Made by a program: the position numbers and the translations under genes
The notes under the pieces: generated by a model
What the model saw: only the letters and a program-made list of their open reading frames with translations
The model's database searches: none
What the model was told of the DNA's origin: nothing
Shown: positions 38,293-46,394 of the stretch, in pieces
Numbering within the stretch: the first letter of the stretch is position 1
Layout of the letters: every line of letters starts with the position of its first letter
Assembly (NCBI RefSeq): GCF_000379485.1
Contig: NZ_KB902314.1
Location: forward strand, 124,001-188,000
Direction: 5' to 3'
Length of the DNA: 64,000 nt
Source: Wenxinia marina DSM 24838
GTDB lineage: Bacteria; Pseudomonadota; Alphaproteobacteria; Rhodobacterales; Rhodobacteraceae

Positions 38293-39785
38293 CCGCCGAT
38301 GGACAGCAATTCGGTCCCGGCCTGCGCGTCGAGACCCCCGACCCGGTCCCGCACGAGGCCTTCACCGACGCCGCCGCCGCCGTCGCCCGCCTGCGCGAGC
38401 TGTACGACACCGCGACGGAGTTCCTGAAGGACCGCTTCAACGCCGCGATCCGGCACGGCCAGCCGGACATGCGCTTCCGCGCCTTCTACCCGGAAGTGCG
38501 GTTCTCCACGACGACCTTCGCCCTCGCGGACAGCCGTCTGTCCTTCGGCCACGTCACCGCACCCGGCACCTACGCCACGACGATCACCCGGCCGGACCTG
38601 TTCGAGGCCTATCTCGAGCAGCAGATCGGCCTGCTGATCCGCAACCACCAGATCCCGGTCCATATCGGGGTCAGCGACACGCCGATGCCGATCCATTTCG
38701 CCGTCGCGGGCGACGCCGAGGTGACGGTCCCGCAGGAAGGCGCCGTCTCGTTCACGCTGCGCGACGTGTTCGACGTGCCGGACCTCTCCACCACCCACGA
38801 CGACATCGTGAACGGCTCCGGCTTCCGCTACCCGGACGGGGCCGAGCCGCTCGCCCCCTTCACCGCGCAGCGCGTCGACTATTCGCTGGCGCGGCTGTCG
38901 CACTACACGGCGACGCGGGCGGACCACTTCCAGAACCACGTCCTGTTCACGAACTACCAGTTCTACGTCGAGGAGTTCGAAGCCTACGCCCGCCACGTCC
39001 TCGCCGACCCCGACAGCGGCTATACGTCCTTCGTCGGCCCGGGGAACGTCGAGATCACCGAGCCCGACGCGCCGCTGCCCCTGCCGGCGAAGCTGCCGCA
39101 GATGCCGACCTTCCACCTCAAGCGGGAGAAGGGTCAGGGGATCACCCTCGTCAACATCGGCGTCGGTCCGTCCAACGCCAAGACCGCGACCGACCACATC
39201 GCGGTGCTGCGCCCGCACGCCTGGCTGATGGTGGGGCATTGCGCGGGGCTGCGCAATTCCCAGCGCCTCGGCGACTTCGTCCTCGCCCACGCCTACCTGC
39301 GCGAGGACAAGGTGCTGGACGACGACCTGCCGGTCTGGGTGCCGATCCCGGCGCTGGCCGAGATCCAGGTCGCCCTCGAGGACGCGGTGGAGGAGGTGAC
39401 CGAGCTCGAGGGCTACGAGCTGAAGCGCATCATGCGCACCGGCACCGTCGCCAGTCTCGACAACCGCAACTGGGAACTGCGCGACCAGGCCGGCCCGGTG
39501 AAGCGGCTCAGCCAGTCCCGCGCCGTGGCGCTGGACATGGAGAGCGCCACCATCGCCGCCAACGGCTTCCGCTTCCGCGTGCCCTACGGCACGCTCCTGT
39601 GCGTCAGCGACAAGCCGCTGCACGGAGAGCTGAAACTGCCGGGCATGGCGTCCGACTTCTACCGCACGCAGGTCGCGCGGCACCTGATGATCGGCATCCG
39701 CGCGATGGAGCGGCTGCGCGAGGCGCCGCTGGAGCGGATCCACAGCCGGAAATTGCGCAGCTTCGAGGAAACGGCGTTCCTCTGA
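38289..39785 (+). CDS. amn: AMP nucleosidase
   Basis: A protein of 498 residues hydrolysing AMP to adenine and ribose-5-phosphate (EC 3.2.2.4). The N-terminal AMP-nucleosidase domain contains VRFSTTTFALADSRLSFGHV. The C-terminal nucleoside-phosphorylase fold contains TLVNIGVGPSNAKTATDHIA, WLMVGHCAGLRNSQRLGDFVLAHAYLRED and ALDMESATIAANGFRFRVPYG. It starts on the last bases of ade (ATGA). The two enzymes therefore form a two-step AMP to hypoxanthine salvage unit. A terminator follows at 39792. Confidence 0.96.
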   Translation: MTADGQQFGPGLRVETPDPVPHEAFTDAAAAVARLRELYDTATEFLKDRFNAAIRHGQPDMRFRAFYPEVRFSTTTFALADSRLSFGHVTAPGTYATTITRPDLFEAYLEQQIGLLIRNHQIPVHIGVSDTPMPIHFAVAGDAEVTVPQEGAVSFTLRDVFDVPDLSTTHDDIVNGSGFRYPDGAEPLAPFTAQRVDYSLARLSHYTATRADHFQNHVLFTNYQFYVEEFEAYARHVLADPDSGYTSFVGPGNVEITEPDAPLPLPAKLPQMPTFHLKREKGQGITLVNIGVGPSNAKTATDHIAVLRPHAWLMVGHCAGLRNSQRLGDFVLAHAYLREDKVLDDDLPVWVPIPALAEIQVALEDAVEEVTELEGYELKRIMRTGTVASLDNRNWELRDQAGPVKRLSQSRAVALDMESATIAANGFRFRVPYGTLLCVSDKPLHGELKLPGMASDFYRTQVARHLMIGIRAMERLREAPLERIHSRKLRSFEETAFL

Positions 39786-39791
39786 GGCCCG

Positions 39792-39816
39792 AAAAGCCAA
39801 CAAAACATGGCTTTTT
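39792..39816 (+). terminator. Rho-independent terminator of ade-amn
   Basis: The stem AAAAGCCA/TGGCTTTT has an 8-base loop and ends in a T run, 6 bases after the amn stop. Confidence 0.8.
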
Positions 39817-39914
39817 CACTTGCAAAGCCTCGCAAATGATTGTGGGAGTAAACGACATGCCGCTGGGAGCGGATGAAAAGCCCCAACATCCGGGGGCCAA
39901 GAGGAGACAGTGAC

Positions 39915-40205
39915 ATGGCTGCTAAACCGATGACCAAGGCCCAGCTCGTGGCCGCGCTGGCCGAGAAGACCGGCCACGACAAGAAGGCCGCCGGCGCCGC
40001 GCTCGACGCGCTGACCGAGATCATCACGTCCGAAGTGTCCGGCGGCGGCGCCGTGACCCTGCCGGGCGTTGGCAAGATCTACTGCCGCGAGCGCCCCGAG
40101 CGCATGGTCCGCAACCCGGCCACCGGCGAGCAGATCAAGAAAGAGGCCGACAAGGTGGTGAAGATCACCGTCGCCAAGGCGCTGAAGGACAGCGTCAACG
40201 ACTGA
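39915..40205 (+). CDS. HU-family DNA-binding protein
   Basis: A histone-like protein of 96 residues. MTKAQLVAALAEKTGHDKKAA is the helical body, GGGAVTLPGVGKIYCRERPER forms the saddle strands, RMVRNPATGEQIKKEADKV is the DNA-grasping arm with its conserved Pro, and KITVAKALKDSV ends the protein. It bends DNA non-specifically as part of the nucleoid. ATG at 39915 is preceded by GAGGAG. It is a single-gene unit with its own terminator. Confidence 0.95.
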   Translation: MAAKPMTKAQLVAALAEKTGHDKKAAGAALDALTEIITSEVSGGGAVTLPGVGKIYCRERPERMVRNPATGEQIKKEADKVVKITVAKALKDSVND

Positions 40206-40228
40206 CCGTCCGGCCACGCCAAACGACA

Positions 40229-40257
40229 GGGGCCGTCCGCCGGGGCGGCCCCTTTTT
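40229..40257 (+). terminator. Rho-independent terminator of the HU gene
   Basis: The stem GGGGCCG/CGGCCCC has a 10-base loop and is followed by TTTTT, 24 bases after the HU stop. Confidence 0.88.
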
Positions 40258-40328
40258 CGTCTGGGGATCGGATTCGCGCCTTGTGGTCGGGCATGACTGG
40301 CCCGACGTCTCGCGCCAGGCTGGGGGAG

Positions 40329-40386
40329 GCCCCGGCTCAGGGCCGGGGCGGGTTGTCCGGCCACGTCCCGGCCCCCGAGCCGGGAC
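40329..40386. repeat. Pair of REP-like palindromes in the HU-DMT gap
   Basis: GCCCCGGC-TCAGG-GCCGGGGC lies at 40329-40349 and GTCCCGGC-CCCCGA-GCCGGGAC at 40365-40386. Each is a perfect 8-bp stem. The second has the same loop as the copy inside ade. The rest of the 323-base gap (40206-40528) holds the HU terminator and presumably the promoter for the transporter; nothing else was recognised. Confidence 0.82.
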
Positions 40387-40528
40387 CCCGATCGGATACG
40401 ACCTGCCGCTCGGTCCGGCCTTGCCGTACCCGCTGTGTGCATACCCGCAATGCTGCCTTCTCGCCCCGCCGCCCCTTGTGCCGGCATCGCGCGAGGGTAC
40501 GGTCGCGACATTCTCGAAAGGGGCCGGC

Positions 40529-41413
40529 ATGGACCTGCGCGCTCTTCTCCTGGGCCTCGCCTTCGCCGTCATGTGGTCGTCGGCTTTCACCTCGGCACGC
40601 CTCGTGGTCGCCCACGCGCCGCCGCTGTCGGCGCTGGCGCTGCGGTTCCTGATCTCGGGCCTCCTCGGCATCGCCATCGCCCGGGCCCTGGGCCAGACGT
40701 GGCGCCTGACCGCCCGGCAGTGGCGGGCGGTGGTGATCTTCGGCCTGTGCCAGAACGCGCTCTATCTGGGCCTGAATTTCGTCGCGATGCAGACGATCGA
40801 GGCCTCGCTGGCCGCCATCGTGGCCTCTACCATGCCGCTGCTCGTCGCGCTCGCCGGGTGGCTGCTGTTCGGCGACCGCCCACGCGCGCTGGCGGTTGGT
40901 GGGCTGATTGCGGGCGTCGCGGGCGTGGCGCTCATCATGGGGGCGCGGCTGTCGGGCGGCGTGGATCTCTACGGCCTCGGCCTCTGCGCGCTGGGCGTCG
41001 TCTCGCTGACCGTCGCGACGCTGGCCGTGCGGGGGGCGTCCTCGGGCGGGAACGTGCTGATGATCGTCGGGCTGCAGATGCTCGTCGGCTCCGCCGCACT
41101 CGCCGTGGCGGCGCTGTCGTTCGAGAGGGGCGCGGCGGTGGACTGGAACGCCGAGCTGGTCCTCGCCTTCACCTACACGACGCTGGTACCCGGCCTTCTT
41201 GCCACGCTCGTCTGGTTCGTCCTCGTCAACCGCATCGGCGCGGTGAAGGCGGCGACGTTCCACTTCCTGAACCCGTTCCTCGGGGTCGCGATCGCCGCGA
41301 TCATCCTCGGCGAGTCCCTGCGGCTCACCGACGTGATCGGCGTCGTCGTCATCGGCTTCGGCATCCTCGCGGTGCAGATGAGCCGGGCGGAACGGGTGCC
41401 CGCGCCGGCTTGA
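40529..41413 (+). CDS. DMT-family (EamA) transporter
   Basis: A protein of 294 residues with about ten hydrophobic segments in two EamA repeats: FAVMWSSAFTSARLVVA in the first helix, EASLAAIVASTMPLLVALAGWLLFGDRP in the first repeat, and AATFHFLNPFLGVAIAAIILGE in the second. Members export amino acids or metabolites; the substrate is unknown. ATG at 40529 lies inside a longer open frame; it is chosen because the helical repeat starts there. The stop codon touches a long inverted repeat. Confidence 0.88.
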   Translation: MDLRALLLGLAFAVMWSSAFTSARLVVAHAPPLSALALRFLISGLLGIAIARALGQTWRLTARQWRAVVIFGLCQNALYLGLNFVAMQTIEASLAAIVASTMPLLVALAGWLLFGDRPRALAVGGLIAGVAGVALIMGARLSGGVDLYGLGLCALGVVSLTVATLAVRGASSGGNVLMIVGLQMLVGSAALAVAALSFERGAAVDWNAELVLAFTYTTLVPGLLATLVWFVLVNRIGAVKAATFHFLNPFLGVAIAAIILGESLRLTDVIGVVVIGFGILAVQMSRAERVPAPA

Positions 41414-41479
41414 GCGCGAAGGAAATTCGACGAATTTCCATCTGCGGCAGAGGGAATTGCGTCGAAATTCCTTCGCGCT
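41413..41479. repeat. Long inverted repeat filling the gap between two convergent stops
   Basis: The arms 41413-41432 and 41460-41479 are complementary at 19 of 20 positions (AGCGCGAAGGAA... start). Each arm also contains part of its own smaller palindrome: 41421-41439 is GGAAATTCG-A-CGAATTTCC, and 41453-41471 is a similar imperfect one. It spans from the stop of the DMT gene to the stop of the opposing hydrolase. It may be a two-way terminator without a T run. Confidence 0.85.
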
Positions 41480-42116
41480 ACCCCCCGAGGCCTCGCAACG
41501 ACTCCGCCACCGCCTCGCCCAGTGCCGCGTGCGCGTCGGCGCCGAAATGGATGCCGTCGACGTCGCTTGACTCGATCACCGACCCGGCGTCCAGGAACCC
41601 GCAGCCCCGCGCCTCGGCGATCCCGCGATACGCCTCCGCCAGACCCAGAGAGGGCGCCCGGGCGCCGGTGAACTCCCAGATCAGCGGCCCCGTCTCGATC
41701 ACCGGCGGCGGCGCGATGACCAGCACCCGGAAACCGCCGTGCCGGTCCTGCCACTCCACCGACTGCGCGATGTCGAGCAGGGCCGACAGCCCCGCCGCGG
41801 CCCTCGCCGGCGTCGGGTCGAACCGCGTTTTCATGTCGTTGGTCCCGAGCATGATCGTCAGCCAGTCGATCGGCCCGTGGCTGCGCAGCGCGATCTTCAG
41901 CCCCGGCCGGCCGTCCATCTCGTCGCCCATCACCGGGTCCGGCCACTGCGTCGTCCGCCCCGGCAGCCCTTCCTCGACGAGGTCCCAGCCCAGCCGCGCC
42001 GCGGCCACCGTGGGCCAGCGCACGCCCGGCCCCAGCCGCGGTGCGCGGTCGGTGCGCGAGGTCATCGGAGGGGCGCCGTGGGTGTTGCTGTCCCCGAACG
42101 TCAGCAGAAGTGTCAC
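41478..42116 (-). CDS. SGNH/GDSL-family hydrolase
   Basis: A protein of 212 residues. Block I is LLTFGDSNTHG, with the catalytic Ser. Block III is TIMLGTNDMKTRFDPTP, with the oxyanion Asn. Block V is SSDVDGIHFGADAH, with the catalytic Asp and His. The short interdomain sequence fits small arylesterase or lysophospholipase-like enzymes. No signal peptide is present. The substrate is unknown. Confidence 0.9.
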   Translation of the reverse strand: MTLLLTFGDSNTHGAPPMTSRTDRAPRLGPGVRWPTVAAARLGWDLVEEGLPGRTTQWPDPVMGDEMDGRPGLKIALRSHGPIDWLTIMLGTNDMKTRFDPTPARAAAGLSALLDIAQSVEWQDRHGGFRVLVIAPPPVIETGPLIWEFTGARAPSLGLAEAYRGIAEARGCGFLDAGSVIESSDVDGIHFGADAHAALGEAVAESLRGLGG

Positions 42117-42252
42117 CGGCCTGTCCTCCCCCTAAACCCCTCGCCCGGGACGCTAGCCGCAGCGAAGGGCGGAGGAAATGCCCCTTGGCCTTCGGCCCGG
42201 CGGCGCACATATAGGGGCCGACCCCGCGGACGACAGACGACAGGACATTGCC

Positions 42253-43176
42253 ATGCTCGGCCTTTCGGACAGCCCCAACGCCGCCCCCGCCGCCGCCGAC
42301 CTGATCAAGGACGGCACCGACCAGACCTTCATGCAGGACGTCGTCGAGGCGTCGCAGACGGTGCCGGTCATCGTCGACTTTTGGGCGACGTGGTGCGGCC
42401 CCTGCAAGACCCTCGGCCCCGCGCTCGAGGCGGCGGTGACCAAGGCGCGTGGCAAGGTGAAGCTGGTCAAGATCGACGTCGACAAGAACCAGGCCTACGC
42501 CGGCCAGCTGCGCGTGCAGTCGATCCCCACCGTCTACGCCTTCTGGCAGGGCCAGCCGGTCGACGCCTTCCAGGGCGCCCTGCCGCCAAGCCAGGTGGAT
42601 GAGTTCGTGAAGAAGCTGGCGGACCTCGCCGACGGCGGGGCCGAGGCCGCGGGCCTCGCCGAGGCGGTGGCCGCCGCGGACGAGATGCTGGCCCAGGGCG
42701 ACGCCGCCGGCGCGGCCGAGACCTTCGCCGCGATCCTGCAGGAAGAGCCCGAGAACGCCTCCGCCTACGGCGGCCTCGTCCGCGCCTATCTCGCGATGGG
42801 CGAGGTGGAGCAGGCCGAGGCGATCCTGAACGGCGCCCCCGCCGCCATCGCCAAGGCGCCCGAGCTGGAGGCCGCGCATGCCGCGATCCAGCTGGCCCGG
42901 CAGGCCGCCAACGCCGGCCCCGTCGCCGAGCTGCGCGCGAAGGTCGAGGCCGACCCGACCGACCACCAGGCGCGCTTCGATCTCGCCACCGCGCTGCACG
43001 CCTCCGGTCATGTCGACGAGGCCGTGGCCGAACTGCTGGAGCTGTTCCGCCGCGATCGCGATTGGAACGACGGCGCGGCCAAGACCCAGCTCTTCACCAT
43101 CTTCGACAGCCTGCCGGCCAAGGACCCGGTCGTCCTGGCCGGACGCCGCAAGCTCAGCTCGATGATCTTCGTCTGA
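42253..43176 (+). CDS. cnoX: Thioredoxin-TPR protein (CnoX/YbbN type)
   Basis: A protein of 307 residues. The N-terminal thioredoxin domain has VDFWATWCGPCKTLGP, with a complete CGPC active site (unlike E. coli YbbN, which lacks this motif). The C-terminal part is TPR-like (AQGDAAGAAETFAAILQEEPEN and so on). CnoX proteins act as holdases that hand clients to chaperones during oxidative stress. ATG at 42253 is preferred over an earlier start. It heads a group with the LON-domain and Trm112-like genes. Confidence 0.87.
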   Translation: MLGLSDSPNAAPAAADLIKDGTDQTFMQDVVEASQTVPVIVDFWATWCGPCKTLGPALEAAVTKARGKVKLVKIDVDKNQAYAGQLRVQSIPTVYAFWQGQPVDAFQGALPPSQVDEFVKKLADLADGGAEAAGLAEAVAAADEMLAQGDAAGAAETFAAILQEEPENASAYGGLVRAYLAMGEVEQAEAILNGAPAAIAKAPELEAAHAAIQLARQAANAGPVAELRAKVEADPTDHQARFDLATALHASGHVDEAVAELLELFRRDRDWNDGAAKTQLFTIFDSLPAKDPVVLAGRRKLSSMIFV

Positions 43177-43252
43177 CCCGCTCCGGCACCGGCCCGGCAT
43201 CGGGCCGGATCGCCGGTTGTCGGACCGACCCCGGACACTAGGTCCGAGCATC

Positions 43253-43897
43253 ATGCTCAAGGCCTCGGACCTGCCAGACACGATCCCGGTCTTTCCGCTC
43301 CCCGGGGCGCTGTTGCTGCCGCGCACGCGGCTGCCGCTGCACATCTTCGAGCCGCGTTACCTCGCCATGCTCGACGATGTGCTGAAGACGCGGGACCGGC
43401 TGATCGGGATGATCCAGCCCTACGAGTCCGCCAACGGCGCCAACAGGCTGCACGCCATCGGATGCGCCGGGCGGCTCACCGCGTTCTCCGAGACCGAGGA
43501 CGGCCGCTATATGATCACGCTCTCGGGCATCTCGCGGTACCGCGTGACGGAGGAGATCGAGGGGTTCACCCCCTACCGCCGCTGCACCGTCCGCTGGGGC
43601 GACTTCTCGCGCGATCTCGGCGGCGTGGAGCACGATCCGGAATTCGACCGCGACCACTTTCTCGACCTGCTGTCGCGCTTCTTCCGCAACCAGGGCCTCT
43701 CGACCGACTGGGGATCGCTGCGCGAGGCCGAGGACGAGCTGCTGATCGATTCCCTGTCGATGCTGTGCCCGTTCGAGCCGGAGGACAAGCAGGCCCTCCT
43801 GGAAGCGCCCTCGCTGCCGGTCCGGCGCGAGACGCTGGTGACACTGATCGAATTCGCCCTCCGCGGCGGAACCGGTGGCGAGGAGACACTGCAATGA
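43253..43897 (+). CDS. LON peptidase substrate-binding domain protein
   Basis: A protein of 214 residues consisting only of the LON N-terminal (PUA-like) domain. It has [25 protein letters not shown] at the start, [20 protein letters not shown] in the middle and a helical end ([18 protein letters not shown]). There is no AAA+ or protease domain, so it is not Lon itself. Function is unknown beyond peptide or substrate binding inferred from Lon. ATG at 43253 starts the conserved region. It is coupled to the next gene by ATGA. Confidence 0.88.
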   Translation: MLKASDLPDTIPVFPLPGALLLPRTRLPLHIFEPRYLAMLDDVLKTRDRLIGMIQPYESANGANRLHAIGCAGRLTAFSETEDGRYMITLSGISRYRVTEEIEGFTPYRRCTVRWGDFSRDLGGVEHDPEFDRDHFLDLLSRFFRNQGLSTDWGSLREAEDELLIDSLSMLCPFEPEDKQALLEAPSLPVRRETLVTLIEFALRGGTGGEETLQ

Positions 43898-44106
43898 CGG
43901 ACGGTGTCGGCGAGCCGACGGGACCCGCGCCCGGCGATGTATTCGACCGCCGCATGCTCGAGGCGCTGGTCTGCCCCGAGACGCACGGCGTCCTCACCTA
44001 CGACGCCGAACGGCAGGAGCTGGTGTCCCGCGCCGCCCATCTCGCCTACCCGATCCGCGGCGGAATCCCGGTGATGCTGGTCGACGAGGCACGCAAGCTG
44101 GACTGA
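43894..44106 (+). CDS. Trm112-family small protein
   Basis: A protein of 70 residues. [26 protein letters not shown] and [21 protein letters not shown] match the bacterial Trm112/YcaR (UPF0434) proteins, which in other organisms serve as small partners of methyltransferases. Only one cysteine is left where zinc-binding family members have two pairs, so metal binding is doubtful. The start overlaps the LON-domain gene by four bases. Confidence 0.85.
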   Translation: MTDGVGEPTGPAPGDVFDRRMLEALVCPETHGVLTYDAERQELVSRAAHLAYPIRGGIPVMLVDEARKLD

Positions 44107-44457
44107 GCCGCCGCCGGTCCCCGGTCCGGGATCGGCGATTCGGACGGACGCGCGGCAGCAGCCTCGCGGTCAGACCGACGTGCCGGTTTCTGGCGCCCGC
44201 CCGGCGGGTTGCGCGCCTCCCGATGGCGAGCGTGTGACCTGACCGTCGAATGCGAGACACGCGAAGCTACCCGCCGCCTGCGCTTTGAGCGTAAAGCCGA
44301 GCGAAGTCAATGGCTTGAGCGCCGCCTGAGGCACAGGTTCCCGCGTGCCCCCCCCGAACGCCCGCAAGCTTCCGTTAATCCCTCCCGATCCTAGTGCCTC
44401 GCGGGGGTTCGCCGGGTCCGCCCGGACCACGCGGCCCGATGGAGAGGGATACGACCG
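44107..44457. other. 351-base gene-free region
   Basis: No ORF with a recognisable product, no tRNA, and no clear terminator or repeat was seen. Just before the next gene, GAGAGGGA (44441-44448) stands as ribosome-binding site. Confidence 0.5.
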
Positions 44458-44919
44458 ATGACGACCTTCACGCGCGGCCTGCGGGCCGTTTCGCGGGCGA
44501 TGGCTCTCGCCCTGGCGGTAACCGCGACGCTGGCGGAAGGGGCCGACGCGCAGCAGACATTGGTCGTCGGCAACGACCGCGGCGGCTTCGTCGGTGCGCG
44601 GGCGCAGGAGATCCGGCAGCTGAACGCGGCGCAGGCGCGGGTGGAGATCCGGGGCAGCGTCTGCATCTCGTCCTGCACCATGTATCTCGGTGCCCGGGAC
44701 GTCTGCGTCAGCCCGTCGACGACGTTCGGCTTCCACGGGCCCAGCCGCTTCGGAACGCCGCTGCCGCAGAGCCAGTTCGAGCACTTCTCGAACGTCATGG
44801 CGCGGCACTACAATCCGTCTCTCCGGCAGTGGTTCATGTCCGAGGCCCGGTATTCGATCGGCCAACCCTACGAAGTGAGCGGGGTCGAGCTTATCCGGCT
44901 GGGGTATCGCAGCTGCTGA
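44458..44919 (+). CDS. Secreted ClpP/crotonase-like (COG3904-type) protein
   Basis: A protein of 153 residues with a signal peptide (about residues 1-31, ending EGADA). The mature part holds RGSVCISSCTMYLGARDVCVSP and TTFGFHGPS, which resemble the G-x-x-x-S-A/S-x-T serine region and the following strand of periplasmic ClpP-like proteins (COG3904). The two cysteines flanking the serine may form a disulphide. Protease activity is not proven; no partner lies nearby. GAGAGGGA precedes the start by about nine bases. Confidence 0.6.
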   Translation: MTTFTRGLRAVSRAMALALAVTATLAEGADAQQTLVVGNDRGGFVGARAQEIRQLNAAQARVEIRGSVCISSCTMYLGARDVCVSPSTTFGFHGPSRFGTPLPQSQFEHFSNVMARHYNPSLRQWFMSEARYSIGQPYEVSGVELIRLGYRSC

Positions 44920-45094
44920 TCGGCCGGGGGCCGCGCGATGCCGTCACGACACGCCGCGGCCCGGGCTGGTCATCGGCTTGGGCCGGCGGGGGCCGGAACG
45001 GAGGGGCTGGCGGCACTTGAGGCCTTCGGTGGCTTCAGGAAAGGACGCGGGACATCTCGGCCCGACCGGAATGTGCGCCGGGCCGTCTCGACCC

Positions 45095-46309
45095 CTATCG
45101 CATCAGCCGCGGCAGCTCTCCGGTCAGCCCGGCCGCCTCGCGGATCGCGAGGCGCCGCAGCCACGGCACCCCGCCGACCACGCCCAGCCCGACGTCGCGG
45201 ACCGCGCGCAGGATCGGATTGTCGTTCGAGAACAGCCGGTTGAACCCGTCCGTCGCCATCGCAAGAGCGGCCGTGTCGAACCGCCGCCACCGGGCGTAGC
45301 GCTCCAGCACGTCCTCCGCCCCGACATCCTCGCCCCGCGCCCGCGCGGCGCCAAGCACCTCGGCGAGCGCCGCCACATCGCGCAGGCCGGCGTTCAGGCC
45401 CTGCCCGGCGATCGGGTGCACCCCGTGCGCGGCGTCCCCGACCAGCGCCACCCGCGCAGCGGCGAAGCTCTGTGCCAGCGACAGGCCGAGCGGGTAGCCG
45501 AAGCGCGCGCCCTCCGGCGCGATCTCTCCCAGGAACGAGCCGAAGGCGGGCCGCAGCGCGTCGAGGAACGGCGCGTCGTCCAGCGCAAGCAGATCGGCCG
45601 CCCGGCCCTCGCGCTCGGACCAGACGATCGACGAGCGCCGGCCGGCGAGCGGCAGGATCGCCAACGGCCCCCCCGGCATGAAGAACTGGTGCGCGATTCC
45701 GCCGTGGTCCCGCTCGTGCGCCACCGCGCAGACGACCGCCGTCTGGCCGTAGCCCCACGCGGTGCGCCCGATGCCCGCCCGCTCCGCCACGCCGCTCGAC
45801 CGTCCGTCCGCGCCGACCAGCAGCGCCCCGGTCAGCCGCCGGCCGGAGGCCAGCGTCACGGACACGCCGCCCGGCCCCACCTCCTGCGACGCCACCGTCT
45901 CGCCCGACAGCGTCGTCACGTCCGGCGCGGCCTCCATCGCGGACAGGAGCGCCGGGCGCAGGTGTCGGTCCTCGACCATGTGGCCCATCGGGCCTTCCTC
46001 GATCTCGGCGTGGTCGAAATGCATCCAGAACGGCGACGGCCCTTCGCCGGCACGGCCGTCCGAGACCTTGATCTCCAGGATCGGCTGCGCCTCCGCGGCG
46101 ACCCGCTCCCACAGGCCCAGATGCGCCAGCAGCCGCCGCGACGCGATGGCCAGCGCATAGGCCCGTCCGTCGAAGTCCGCCGCCGCCCGCGCTGCCGCCG
46201 GCTGCGCGTCGATCACGACCGACGACAGGCCCTCGCCCGCGAGGGCCAGAGCCAGCGCGGGGCCGTTGAGGCCGCCGCCGACGATCAGGATATCCGCATC
46301 ATGGGCCAT
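45095..46309 (-). CDS. UbiH/UbiF-family FAD-dependent ubiquinone hydroxylase
   Basis: A protein of 404 residues. The dinucleotide-binding motif ADILIVGGGLNGPALALAL lies at residues 5-23. The DG motif is LLVGADGRSSGVAERAGI, and VALVGDAAHGVHPIAGQGLNAGLRDV carries the GD motif and the PxAGQG signature of UbiH/UbiF/VisC hydroxylases. It should hydroxylate the ubiquinone ring at one of three positions; which one cannot be told from the sequence. It is divergent from the amidase gene, 85 bases between starts. Confidence 0.92.
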   Translation of the reverse strand: MAHDADILIVGGGLNGPALALALAGEGLSSVVIDAQPAAARAAADFDGRAYALAIASRRLLAHLGLWERVAAEAQPILEIKVSDGRAGEGPSPFWMHFDHAEIEEGPMGHMVEDRHLRPALLSAMEAAPDVTTLSGETVASQEVGPGGVSVTLASGRRLTGALLVGADGRSSGVAERAGIGRTAWGYGQTAVVCAVAHERDHGGIAHQFFMPGGPLAILPLAGRRSSIVWSEREGRAADLLALDDAPFLDALRPAFGSFLGEIAPEGARFGYPLGLSLAQSFAAARVALVGDAAHGVHPIAGQGLNAGLRDVAALAEVLGAARARGEDVGAEDVLERYARWRRFDTAALAMATDGFNRLFSNDNPILRAVRDVGLGVVGGVPWLRRLAIREAAGLTGELPRLMR

Positions 46310-46394
46310 TGGGGCGGACTATGGTCCGGGGGCCGGGATTGTCCATGGGGCGCGGTGCCGCTACGCCTTGGGTCGGGCACCGGGGAGAGGCGAG

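Noticed and set aside
43189-43208. Hairpin CCGGCCCG-GCAT-CGGGCCGG behind the thioredoxin-TPR gene as terminator
   Set aside because: No T run follows on either strand, and short GC stems arise easily in this DNA.
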